From: Spirochaetota bacterium | GTDB taxonomy: Bacteria; Spirochaetota; UBA4802; JAKQUI01 | Direction: 5' to 3' | NCBI GenBank assembly: GCA_029562645.1 | Contig: JAKQUI010000004.1 | Span: 1 to 64,000, forward strand | DNA: 64,000 nt | Shown here: positions 5,907 through 12,981 of the stretch, piece after piece | Numbering within the stretch: position 1 is the first letter of the stretch | How the letters are laid out: the number at the start of each line of letters is the position of its first letter | The notes under the pieces: generated by a model | Told to the model about the DNA's origin: nothing | The model's input: the letters and a program-made list of their open reading frames with translations, nothing else | Database searches by the model: none | Program-made: the position numbers and the translations under genes

Positions 5907-6790
5907 GATCGTTCTCCTTTCGTTGGATTGAGCGCGTCTATGATGCTCGAAAAGGCCCGCTGCGCGGGGGTCGCGTTTTGCACCGCGGCATTGTGAAACG
6001 GCGTTCCGGCGTCCCCGTTTTGCACGATACCCGGCTCGATCGGGATCGCACCCAGGAACGGCACGCCCATATCGTCCGCCATGGCCTTTCCCCCGCCGTT
6101 CTTGAAGATGGGCGACTCCTTCCCGCAGTGGGGACAGACGAAGCCGCTCATGTTCTCCACGACGCCCAGCACCGGCATATTGAGTTGGCGGCAGAAGGTG
6201 ATGGATTTGCGCACGTCGATGAGCGCCACCTCCTGCGGCGTGGTGACGATGACGGCCCCCTCCGCCCGGTCGATGAGCTGGCACACCGACAGGGGCTCGT
6301 CTCCCGTGCCGGGCGGCGAATCGACGATCAGATAGTCCAGGTCCCCCCACTCGACGTCCTTCAGGAACTGCTTTATGATCCCGTACTTGAGCGGGCCCCG
6401 CCAGATGACGGCATCGTTATGGTCGGACAGCAAAAACCCGACGGACATGACCCTGAGGTATTCATTGTATTCCACGGGATGAATTTTGTTTTCGCCGGTC
6501 ACGGCGATCTTCGCGCCCTGCAGTCCCAGGAGCGTGGGCACGCTGGGGCCGTGTATGTCGATGTCGAGCAGGCCGGTCCGCAGCTTGCGCGCGGCGAGGG
6601 AGACCGCGAGGTTTACCGCAACCGTGCTCTTCCCCACGCCCCCCTTTCCGGAAAGCACGACGATCTTGCGGGTTATGCGCGACAGGTTCTCCTTCAGCGC
6701 CTTCTCGTCATCCGCGTCCCGACTCGCGTTCACAGACGGCGAGGCGCCCGAGGCGCATGCGGTCGGCTGTTTGTCCTTTTTTTGAAACAT
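5903..6790 (-). CDS. mrp: Mrp/NBP35-type Fe-S carrier ATPase
   Basis: The protein has 295 residues. A deviant Walker A (GKGGVGKST, about 48-56), Asp-rich switch regions (DIDIHGPSVP, VDSPPGTGDEP) and the C-terminal CxxC (CPHC, 219-222) define the ApbC/Mrp/NBP35 family, dimeric ATPases that bridge a [4Fe-4S] cluster and deliver it to targets. The N-terminal 35 residues are a Lys/Ala/Ser linker with a single Cys rather than a ferredoxin or DUF59 domain. ATG 6790 is preferred over ATG 6796 because the GGAG site lies about 7 nt before it and directly abuts the other. It is coupled by ATGA overlap to the NifX-type gene. Confidence 0.92.
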   Translation of the reverse strand: MFQKKDKQPTACASGASPSVNASRDADDEKALKENLSRITRKIVVLSGKGGVGKSTVAVNLAVSLAARKLRTGLLDIDIHGPSVPTLLGLQGAKIAVTGENKIHPVEYNEYLRVMSVGFLLSDHNDAVIWRGPLKYGIIKQFLKDVEWGDLDYLIVDSPPGTGDEPLSVCQLIDRAEGAVIVTTPQEVALIDVRKSITFCRQLNMPVLGVVENMSGFVCPHCGKESPIFKNGGGKAMADDMGVPFLGAIPIEPGIVQNGDAGTPFHNAAVQNATPAQRAFSSIIDALNPTKGERS

Positions 6791-6837
6791 GGTCATTCTC
6801 CACAGATAGATAGTATCCGCCGCCGGACAATGCCGGT

Positions 6838-7365
6838 CTAGCGGCGCTCCCGCAGCCAGTCCGTCTCGCTGCTGGTTCGCACGACATCCGGTTCCTTCAC
6901 GCCGTTCACGTAGGGCGTCATCCAGCCCGTTCGCACGGATGCGACGTTTTCGACGGCGTCGAACCGGGGAACATAGGGCTTGATGTCCAGGAGCGGCGTG
7001 CCGTCGACCATGTCGACGCCCCGCACGCGCACGGTCGTCCCGTCGACGCCGAGCACCTCCACCAGCGTGACGCCGATACGGTTCGGCCGATGGGGGAAGC
7101 GGGTCGAAAAGACGCCGCGCGGGACGGTGTCCATGTACGGGACCACCGTCAGCCGCTCGTCCGTCCCCAGGTGGAACCGGTACAGGAGGAATACGTGGGA
7201 AAATCCCTCGAGGTCGCACGCGCCCGCCGCGTACTCGGGGAACAGCTCCACCGCGCCCTCGCTCAGCGGGGCCATCCGCCCCTGAATGGGAACGTTATCC
7301 GAAACCGTCGCGTGCGGCGTCCTGATGCGGCCGATCGGCCGCAGGGCATACTCATTCGATGGCAC
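6838..7365 (-). CDS. trmO: tRNA (N6-threonylcarbamoyladenosine-N6)-methyltransferase TrmO (TsaA family)
   Basis: The protein has 175 residues. The IGRIRTPHAT opening, DLEGFSHVFLLYRFH and RFPHRPNRIGVTLVEVL are hallmarks of the TsaA/TrmO SAM-dependent beta-barrel methyltransferases that convert t6A37 to m6t6A37 in tRNA-Thr. GTG 7365 is chosen because GGAGGAGGTG lies just upstream; the reading frame before it overlaps the preceding gene. It overlaps that gene's end by 14 nt and so belongs to the same operon. TsaA-like proteins recur in archaeal and anaerobic cofactor clusters, so a second, non-tRNA role here is conceivable but unproven. Confidence 0.85.
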   Translation of the reverse strand: MPSNEYALRPIGRIRTPHATVSDNVPIQGRMAPLSEGAVELFPEYAAGACDLEGFSHVFLLYRFHLGTDERLTVVPYMDTVPRGVFSTRFPHRPNRIGVTLVEVLGVDGTTVRVRGVDMVDGTPLLDIKPYVPRFDAVENVASVRTGWMTPYVNGVKEPDVVRTSSETDWLRERR

Positions 7366-8215
7366 GGGACACCTCCTCCCAGAGCCGGCGGATAGCGGTC
7401 GCGGCGGGACCCGCCGAACATTCGACCACGCTGAGACCGGCAATCTGCGCCTTCGTGACGTCGGGATCGTAGGGGATCGGCGTCAGCATCGGAATGCCGG
7501 CGGCGGCGCAGTAGTCCCGAATCTCCCGCGTCGTTTCCTCGTTGATGTCGGCCTTGTTGACGCAGACCGCCGACGGCACCCGGAAGTGCCGGGCGAGCTC
7601 GTTGACGCGCGTGAGGTCGTGCATTCCCGAAACGGTCGGCTCGGTAACGATGAGCACATAGCTGGCCCCGGTGATGGTGGCAATGACCGGACATCCCGTT
7701 CCGGGCGAACCGTCAGCAATGATAAGGTTCGCCCCGGCGCCTTCGGCGTATTCGCGCGCCTTTTTCCGGAGCAGGGTCACCAGCTTTCCCGAGTTCCCCT
7801 CGGCGATGCCGAGCTTCGCGTGCGCCAGCGCGCCGTGCGGGGTCTCCGTTCGCATCCGCTCGCCCGATACGTGCTCCCGCATCTCGATCGCGCCGCACGG
7901 GCAGAAATGGGCGCATACGCCGCAACCCTCGCAGGCGAGCGGGTCAATCGCGCACGATGCGCTGATGGCGTCGAAGCGGCACAGGGGGGCGCAGGTTCCG
8001 CACCGGTCGCAGCGCGCGGGATCGATGAACGCCTTCTTCCCGCCCACAAACCGTTCGCGCTCGACCGTCGTCCCGCCGAGAACGAGCTTGAGGTCGGCTG
8101 CGTCGACGTCGCAGTCGGCGATGACCGCGTTTTCCGCGAGCGCGGCGAACGACGCCGTCACGCTCGTTTTACCGGTTCCGCCCTTGCCGCTGATGATGAC
8201 GAGTTCCTTAATCAT
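7352..8215 (-). CDS. MinD-superfamily P-loop ATPase with inserted 2[4Fe-4S] ferredoxin (ORP-complex type), copy B
   Basis: The protein has 287 residues. A deviant Walker A GKGGTGKTS (10-18) starts a MinD/NifH-like ATPase. Inserted at about 63-110 is a ferredoxin module with two motifs (C69, C72, C75, C79 and C95, C98, C101, C105), plus C107. Later motifs IIADGSPGTGCPV and VCVNKADIN complete the P-loop fold. This architecture matches the paired ATPases of the anaerobe-specific ORP complex. It likely couples ATP hydrolysis to Fe-S or heterometal cluster handling. Its start overlaps the end of the methyltransferase gene by 8 nt. Confidence 0.9.
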   Translation of the reverse strand: MIKELVIISGKGGTGKTSVTASFAALAENAVIADCDVDAADLKLVLGGTTVERERFVGGKKAFIDPARCDRCGTCAPLCRFDAISASCAIDPLACEGCGVCAHFCPCGAIEMREHVSGERMRTETPHGALAHAKLGIAEGNSGKLVTLLRKKAREYAEGAGANLIIADGSPGTGCPVIATITGASYVLIVTEPTVSGMHDLTRVNELARHFRVPSAVCVNKADINEETTREIRDYCAAAGIPMLTPIPYDPDVTKAQIAGLSVVECSAGPAATAIRRLWEEVSRAIE

Positions 8216-8888
8216 GCGCGTCCCGTTTCCGCAAAATATAAAATACCGACCGCAGATTCTCCGGCCGCTTCATCTGCTCTTCGATTGCGGCCAATTCGTC
8301 CTCCGCGGCACGCACGAGCGAATCGTCGCCACGAGCGCGGCCGGAATCCCCGAGCGCGGCCAGTGCGGTCTTCATGCACTTGTAGTAGTCGGGCCAGGCG
8401 TTCTCGGGGAGAACGAACGAATCAACAATCCCATAGCCGTGCTTCTCCCACAGCCGCTTTTTCTCATCGCCGCGCGATATCTCGTCATGGATAACGAGAT
8501 ATCCTCCCGGCTTGAGCAGTTCGCCAGCGCGGGCGAGTCCCGCCTCGAAACCGATGATATTGAAAAGGCCCTCCGCCCACACGACATCAAATGGGTTTTT
8601 CTGGATTTCGGGCGAGGCGAAATCCACGTTCATCACCGTCATGCGGTTGGCAAAGCCGTCACGCGCGACCTTCCGGCCCATCGCGGCGCACGATGCGGCA
8701 TCGGGATCGATCGCACAGATACGCGCGGCGCTCATCCGCGCAAGCGCCAGGGCGGGCTCCCCGCTCCCGCACCCGGCATCGAGGATGCGCATGCCGTCGA
8801 TAGGCGGCAGCAGCGAAAACGCACGCACGGTGTATTCGTTGAGCGCCGCGCGACAGGCGTCGCCGATCGAACGCAGCTCATCCCGCAT
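8208..8888 (-). CDS. Class I SAM-dependent methyltransferase in the ORP-like operon
   Basis: The protein has 226 residues. Motif I is ILDAGCGSGEPALAL, the post-beta-2 acidic motif is ICAIDPD, and VVWAEGLFNIIGFEAGL with LKPGGYLVIHDE marks later motifs of UbiE-like enzymes. ATG 8888 is preferred because AGGGGGACC precedes it and the extension upstream lies within the preceding gene; it overlaps that gene by 11 nt. The substrate is unknown. Being sandwiched between two cluster-binding MinD ATPases suggests a role in maturing the same product or target. Confidence 0.8.
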   Translation of the reverse strand: MRDELRSIGDACRAALNEYTVRAFSLLPPIDGMRILDAGCGSGEPALALARMSAARICAIDPDAASCAAMGRKVARDGFANRMTVMNVDFASPEIQKNPFDVVWAEGLFNIIGFEAGLARAGELLKPGGYLVIHDEISRGDEKKRLWEKHGYGIVDSFVLPENAWPDYYKCMKTALAALGDSGRARGDDSLVRAAEDELAAIEEQMKRPENLRSVFYILRKRDAHD

Positions 8889-9747
8889 GGGTCCCCCTAT
8901 CGTGATTCGCGGCGGGCGCAATCGCAGCCGCCACGAGCGCGATCTGTTCTCCGTAACACTCGATGATCCGCGACGCGCAATCGCCCCGGGAATACTCCTC
9001 GGCGATCCTGCGGTCGAACGGCACGCGCGCGACTATCCGGACGTCGTTCACTCCGCACCAGCGCTCGAGATCGGCGTTCCCCATCCCGTCGCGGTTGATC
9101 ACCACCCCGAAGGGGAGGCCCATGGCGCGCACCATGTCCACGGCGAGCATCAGGTCGTTGAGGCCAAACGGCGTCGGCTCGGTCACCAACACGAGATAAT
9201 CGGCCCCCCGCGCAGCCTCGATGACCGGACACGAGGTGCCGGGCGGGCAGTCGAGGATTCGAACATCGTATGACCCATATGCCCGCTTCACCTGGTTGAT
9301 AAGCGGCGGCGAGAGGTGCCCGCCGATGGCGAGCCTGCCGCCCGCATAGTCGATGCCGTTGCGCGATCCGTATTCGATATCGCCGATCTCTTTGGGAACC
9401 TCCGTGATCGCCGCGGTCGGGCAGACGAGGGCGCACCCGCCGCAGGAGTGGCACATGTCGGGCAGCACGAGCGGCCGCTCGTTGATGAGGACGATCGCGC
9501 TGAAGGCGCAAATGCGCTCGCACGCGCCGCAGCCGGTGCACGCCGCCGGATCAACCGAGGGGACGGGGACGCCCGCGCGCTCCGTGCGTTCGATCGCGGC
9601 CCCGAGGAAGAGGTTCACGTTCGGCTCCTCGACATCGCAGTCGAGCACGGCGACGCGCGAACCGTTATGCGCTATATATCTCGCCAGGGACAGGGCGATG
9701 GTGGTTTTCCCCGTCCCTCCCTTGCCGCTGGCAACCGCGATATTCAT
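8878..9747 (-). CDS. MinD-superfamily P-loop ATPase with inserted 2[4Fe-4S] ferredoxin (ORP-complex type), copy A
   Basis: The protein has 289 residues. Walker A is GKGGTGKTT (8-16), followed by DCDVEEPNVN (36-45). The ferredoxin insert carries C70, C73, C76, C80 and C99, C102, C105, C109. The ILDCPPGTSCPV switch motif and FGVVINRDGMGN follow. It is paralogous to copy B (7352-8215) but clearly diverged, consistent with a heterodimer as proposed for ORP-complex ATPases. It lies 15 bp downstream of the metallo-beta-lactamase-fold gene in the leftward operon. Confidence 0.9.
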   Translation of the reverse strand: MNIAVASGKGGTGKTTIALSLARYIAHNGSRVAVLDCDVEEPNVNLFLGAAIERTERAGVPVPSVDPAACTGCGACERICAFSAIVLINERPLVLPDMCHSCGGCALVCPTAAITEVPKEIGDIEYGSRNGIDYAGGRLAIGGHLSPPLINQVKRAYGSYDVRILDCPPGTSCPVIEAARGADYLVLVTEPTPFGLNDLMLAVDMVRAMGLPFGVVINRDGMGNADLERWCGVNDVRIVARVPFDRRIAEEYSRGDCASRIIECYGEQIALVAAAIAPAANHDRGTHAG

Positions 9748-9762
9748 GCCCGCCCGCCGCCC

Positions 9763-10605
9763 TCAGAACTCAAACACCGCACCCACCGAGGCGGGCGTGA
9801 ACGCCTCGGGAAACGCGGATGTGATCATCAGGGCGGCCCGTGAGCCCGTGCAGTGCGAAACGCCGACCCGCCGGACCCGATACCGCTGCAGCGCATCGAT
9901 GGTCCGGTACACGTACTCCACCGGCGCGCTCCCCAGGTGCGTGCCGCCGATGACGGCGTGGAAGCTCCCAAAGCCCGTCTCCCGCGAAATCGCATCGAGA
10001 ATCTCGACGATCCCCGCGTGGGCGCAACCGAGCAACACCACCGGCCCGGAATCGGTCTCGACGCACAGCGACAGATCGTCGGTGAAGGGATCGTCGACAT
10101 ATGCGTCGCCTTCTTTTCTCTTCAGCATCGCATCGAATCCCCTCCACCCCTCGGGGCGCGGGATTGCGGACAATGCGTGCATGCCGTCCTCGATCGCCTC
10201 ATGTCCGGTCGTATGATGGAAATCGCAGCCGGCGCGTTCATACTCGCCGCGCTCGCGGGGAAACCCGATCGGCAGGGCCGACTGTGCGTTCGCGGCGCCA
10301 TAGACGGCGAATTTCGGGATGAACGCGTCCGGGTTGACGAAGACCGGCAGCGCGGCATCGCGCCCCTGTGCGAACGCGAGCAGCCCTCCGGTATGATCAT
10401 AATGGCCATGGCTGAGAATGACCCGGTCGACTGCTGCCGGATTTTTCCCAAGAACGGAAACGTTATGCATCAGCCCAAGACCCTGACCGGTATCAAAGAG
10501 GCTCACGCCATCTCGTTCGATCAGCATCGAAAGCCCATGCTCCCCGATCAGCGGGAAAGGGACATTAACGCTGTTTTCGCACACAATCGTTATCCGTGTT
10601 TTCAT
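9763..10605 (-). CDS. Metallo-beta-lactamase-fold hydrolase
   Basis: The protein has 280 residues. The metal motif HxHxDH is intact (H66, H68, D70, H71 within LSHGHYDHTGG), with LLGCAHAGIV providing a further metal histidine and GGTHLGSA later. The subfamily resembles those annotated as 7,8-dihydropterin-6-methyl-4-(beta-D-ribofuranosyl)-aminobenzene-5'-phosphate synthase-like, which recur beside NifX-type and MinD ATPases in anaerobes. The start at 10605 lies 1 nt downstream of the NifX-type gene's stop, indicating tight coupling; the long upstream in-frame extension is rejected as a shadow. The actual reaction is unknown. Confidence 0.85.
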   Translation of the reverse strand: MKTRITIVCENSVNVPFPLIGEHGLSMLIERDGVSLFDTGQGLGLMHNVSVLGKNPAAVDRVILSHGHYDHTGGLLAFAQGRDAALPVFVNPDAFIPKFAVYGAANAQSALPIGFPRERGEYERAGCDFHHTTGHEAIEDGMHALSAIPRPEGWRGFDAMLKRKEGDAYVDDPFTDDLSLCVETDSGPVVLLGCAHAGIVEILDAISRETGFGSFHAVIGGTHLGSAPVEYVYRTIDALQRYRVRRVGVSHCTGSRAALMITSAFPEAFTPASVGAVFEF

Positions 10606-10606
10606 A

Positions 10607-10966
10607 TCACCAATGCCCCTCGACGGTCGCCTGCGACGCCTGCGTAAGTTTACCGTCCTGGAAGTCCTGTATCGCCTGGTCAACGGTCCCGGACGCACCC
10701 GTAAACATATCCACGTGCGCCGCGATGAGCGCCGCATGGGCCTTCGGCCCCACATGGCCGGTGATGAGCGCGGAGACGCCGGCATTGATCACGGTCTTTG
10801 CCGCCTGGATACCCGCGCCCTGCGGCGAGTCCATGTTCTGCGCATTGTCGATATATTCGGACGCGCCCGATTCCATGTCATGGACGATGAAACCCTTGGC
10901 GCGGCCAAACCGCTCATCGACGAGCGACTGCGTGTCCGTTCCGGTGCTGGTAATTGCTATTTTCAT
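10607..10966 (-). CDS. NifX/ORP-like cofactor-binding protein, first gene of the leftward operon
   Basis: The protein has 119 residues of the MTH1175/NifX-like fold: MKIAITSTGTDTQSLVDERF, then FIVHDMESG and ALITGHVGPKAHAAL. Unlike the other two copies it has no cysteines, so any cofactor would be held by other ligands (one His in GHV, others further on) or bound non-covalently, as in orange protein itself. ATG 10966 has ribosome site GGAGGAGAAC; an upstream in-frame extension is rejected. It starts the ten-gene leftward operon, with a leader of roughly 75 nt from the symmetric promoter region 11026-11077. Confidence 0.88.
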   Translation of the reverse strand: MKIAITSTGTDTQSLVDERFGRAKGFIVHDMESGASEYIDNAQNMDSPQGAGIQAAKTVINAGVSALITGHVGPKAHAALIAAHVDMFTGASGTVDQAIQDFQDGKLTQASQATVEGHW

Positions 10967-11025
10967 TGTTCTCCTCCGCTCGTGTCCGCTCGTGTCGTTC
11001 ATGCAGTGCATGCGCGATTTTCCGG

Positions 11026-11077
11026 TTGACATTTTATGAGCATATGCCCATATGGATTCACCGGGGTAAAATGTCAA
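11026..11077. promoter_or_regulatory. Symmetric divergent promoter/operator between NifX-type and DUF134 genes
   Basis: TTGACATTTTA (11026-11036) and its perfect reverse complement TAAAATGTCAA (11067-11077) flank a self-complementary CATATG (11049-11054). The hexamer lies exactly 17 nt from the TTGACA on both strands, so one dyad could serve as a divergent sigma70-type promoter with a shared, weak -10. A second CATATG at 11041-11046 makes CATATG-CC-CATATG, a likely binding site for the adjacent DUF134 regulator. The right arm covers the DUF134 start codon (11071). Confidence 0.5.
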
Positions 11078-11481
11078 GGCCAAAATGCTGCAGAAAGGTC
11101 GGTATTGTACCGACGACCACGATCTACCGACCCGAGGGCGACATGCCCTTCGCCGGCGGGGAGATCGTTTTGTCGCTGGACGAGTTCGAGGCGATACGGC
11201 TGGCCGACCTCTCGGGCCTGTACCAGGAGGATGCCGCGAAGAAGATGGACATATCGCGGCAGACCTTCGGCCGGATCGTGGAATCGGCGCACCGGAAAAT
11301 CGCCGACGCCCTCGTGAACGGCAAGTCCCTGCGCATCGAGGGCGGCGCGGTGTCGGTCGAAACGCCGCCGCGCTGCAGGTGCGACAAGTGCAAACGATCG
11401 CTTGACTGCCCGCATCGTTTCCGCGAGGACGGCTGTCCGAGGATCGGGCACGGAAAGGAATCGATCAACCCCGGTCAGTAA
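11071..11481 (+). CDS. DUF134 family DNA-binding protein
   Basis: The protein has 136 residues. It opens MSRPKCCRKV, typical of DUF134. A sigma-region-4-like helix-turn-helix follows (SLDEFEAIRLADL, then QEDAAKKMDISRQTFGRIV, about 36-75). The C-terminus is Cys-rich (CRCDKCKRSLDC and later GCPRI) and could hold a metal or cluster sensor. DUF134 genes are regularly found with NifX/ORP-type genes. ATG 11071 gives the family's N-terminus; a weak CCGGGG site precedes it. It is divergent from the leftward operon and probably controls both transcripts from 11026-11077. Confidence 0.88.
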   Translation: MSRPKCCRKVGIVPTTTIYRPEGDMPFAGGEIVLSLDEFEAIRLADLSGLYQEDAAKKMDISRQTFGRIVESAHRKIADALVNGKSLRIEGGAVSVETPPRCRCDKCKRSLDCPHRFREDGCPRIGHGKESINPGQ

Positions 11482-11497
11482 TCAAACGGAGGCACAT

Positions 11498-11860
11498 ATG
11501 AAAATAGCGGTACCGTCGAATCAAAACCAGGTGGACGCCCACTTCGGACACTGCGAATACTTTACCGTGTTCACAGCGAACGATAAAAACGAGATCGTGA
11601 GCGAGGAGAAGGTGATGTCGCCGGCCGGCTGCGGCTGCAAGACGAACATCGTCGGCACGCTCTCGCAGATGGGCGTGAAGGTCATGCTGGCGGGCAACAT
11701 GGGCGACGGCGCGGTGAACGTGCTTAACAGCCACGGGATCAAGGTGGTGCGGGGATGCGCCGGCACCGTGAAGTCCGTGGCCGAGCGGTTCCTCGCCGGC
11801 GCGGTTTCCGATTCGGGCATCGGCTGTCACGAGCACGAGCACGGCTGCCACGAATCGTGA
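11498..11860 (+). CDS. NifX/ORP-like protein with Cys/His-rich tail
   Basis: The protein has 120 residues. MKIAVPSNQNQVDAHFGHC and VMLAGNMGDGAVNVL define the MTH1175/NifX-like fold. Extra potential ligands are CGC near residue 44, RGCAGT, and a C-terminal CHEHEHGCH. It is likely a metal-cluster or cofactor carrier. Ribosome site ACGGAGG precedes ATG 11498. It follows the DUF134 gene by 16 nt and its stop overlaps a possible GTG start of the ferredoxin gene. It is the third NifX-type paralogue in 6 kb. Confidence 0.88.
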   Translation: MKIAVPSNQNQVDAHFGHCEYFTVFTANDKNEIVSEEKVMSPAGCGCKTNIVGTLSQMGVKVMLAGNMGDGAVNVLNSHGIKVVRGCAGTVKSVAERFLAGAVSDSGIGCHEHEHGCHES

Positions 11861-11865
11861 ACCGG

Positions 11866-12126
11866 ATGAAAACCGTCACGCAGCTCCCCATCATAGATTT
11901 CGCGAACTGCGTGAAGTGCATGAACTGCGTGACGGCCTGTCCGCGCTCGGCGATCGTCGAGCCGATCAACACCTCCTGCGCCAAGTGCGTCAAGTACTGC
12001 ATATCGATGGAGGTCCCGTGCAGCCCGGAGAACATCATCTTCGACTACGCGCTCTGCGATTCGTGCGGGGAATGCCTGTCGGCGTGCCCGGAAGGCGCGA
12101 TCTACTGGTTCACGCCGTCTGCATAG
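11866..12126 (+). CDS. Twelve-cysteine ferredoxin-like protein
   Basis: The protein has 86 residues. Cysteines fall into three groups: C15, C18, C21, C25 (CxxCxxCxxxC); C38, C41, C45, C52; and C64, C67, C70, C74 (CxxCxxCxxxC). The outer two groups should each bind [4Fe-4S]. The middle group could bind a third cluster or a metal. GTG 11857, overlapping the previous stop as GTGA, is an alternative start adding three residues. It is the last gene of the DUF134 operon and is followed by a strong hairpin at 12147-12188. It is probably an electron donor or cluster carrier for the island. Confidence 0.85.
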   Translation: MKTVTQLPIIDFANCVKCMNCVTACPRSAIVEPINTSCAKCVKYCISMEVPCSPENIIFDYALCDSCGECLSACPEGAIYWFTPSA

Positions 12127-12146
12127 GGCCCCAACGGTATGCGCAA

Positions 12147-12188
12147 TGATCGGGCGCCGACAAGAGAAAACTCATCGGCCCCCGATCA
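12147..12188. terminator. Bidirectional hairpin between convergent operons
   Basis: TGATCGGGCGCCGA (12147-12160) pairs with TCGGCCCCCGATCA (12175-12188): a 14-bp stem with one mismatch and a 14-nt loop. It lies between the rightward ferredoxin gene and the leftward permease gene. There is no T-tract on either side, so Rho help or mere structural insulation is possible. Confidence 0.5.
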
Positions 12189-12234
12189 TCTGATCGTCAC
12201 TCGTCCGCTCCCTTCGGGTGAAGAGATCGGAACC

Positions 12235-12981
12235 CTATCCCCGTTTCGCACGCCGCGGGATGATTGTCACGAGAAGCGCCAGGAGCGCATTGCAGAAGAC
12301 GATGGTGTAGCCGGTCGGGAAATCGAACCGGTGCGCTAGCGCGATGGCCACGAGATTGACCAGGGTGCCGACGATCCACGCCACGACGAGCGGCCTGCCG
12401 CCGCCCACGCGGATGGCGATGAGCGCCGGCGCCACCAGGAGCGCGAAGACGATAAGCACGCCCGCGAGCTTCACGGAGCTCGTCACGGTGACCGCGAAGG
12501 ACACAAAGAACAGCGCATCCTTCCAGAAGCCGTCGATCCGTCGGTACAGCGCGAACAGGACCACGCCCAGCACCGCGTAGATGATCGCGGTTTTGACCAC
12601 CTCCTCCTGTGGCGTAAACAGGATGTCCGAGGCCATGAGACGCTGAAACTCCTCCATGCCGTGCGCGGATTTCGAGAGGATAATGTACACCGCCGAAATC
12701 CCGAAGGCGTACATGAGCCCGATGAACGCCTCGAGGTTGTCGGTGTGCCGCGAGGCCCACGCAATGAGAAGCCCCCCGGCCAGCGCAAAGCCCAGCGATA
12801 TCGGATACACGAACTGCCCGTCGATGAAAAACAGCGACGCGGCCGCACCCAGCGCCGCCATCTGGCCGATGGCGAGGTCCGTGAAGATGATGCCCCGCCG
12901 GATGATCTCGGTGCCGAAAAAGGCGTGGATCCCCACCAGCACCACCGAAAGTGCGAACGCCGTTATCAGGATATCGCTCAT
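12235..12981 (-). CDS. Zinc/manganese-type ABC transporter permease (ZnuB/MntB family)
   Basis: The protein has 248 residues and is highly hydrophobic with about 7-8 membrane segments. It carries the GIIFTDLAIGQMAALGAA region and VKLAGVLIVFALLVAPALIA segment typical of the ABC-3 permease family for Zn2+/Mn2+/Fe2+ uptake. Its start overlaps the stop of the binding-protein gene as ATGA (12981-12978), so the two are co-translated. No ATP-binding subunit gene is adjacent, which is unusual for this family; the ATPase must be encoded elsewhere. Confidence 0.9.
   Translation of the reverse strand: MSDILITAFALSVVLVGIHAFFGTEIIRRGIIFTDLAIGQMAALGAAASLFFIDGQFVYPISLGFALAGGLLIAWASRHTDNLEAFIGLMYAFGISAVYIILSKSAHGMEEFQRLMASDILFTPQEEVVKTAIIYAVLGVVLFALYRRIDGFWKDALFFVSFAVTVTSSVKLAGVLIVFALLVAPALIAIRVGGGRPLVVAWIVGTLVNLVAIALAHRFDFPTGYTIVFCNALLALLVTIIPRRAKRG

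Noticed and set aside
12147-12188. Inverted repeat considered as an insertion-sequence end or attachment site
   Set aside because: There is no transposase or integrase, no target-site duplication and no second copy nearby. The convergent gene arrangement explains it as a terminator.
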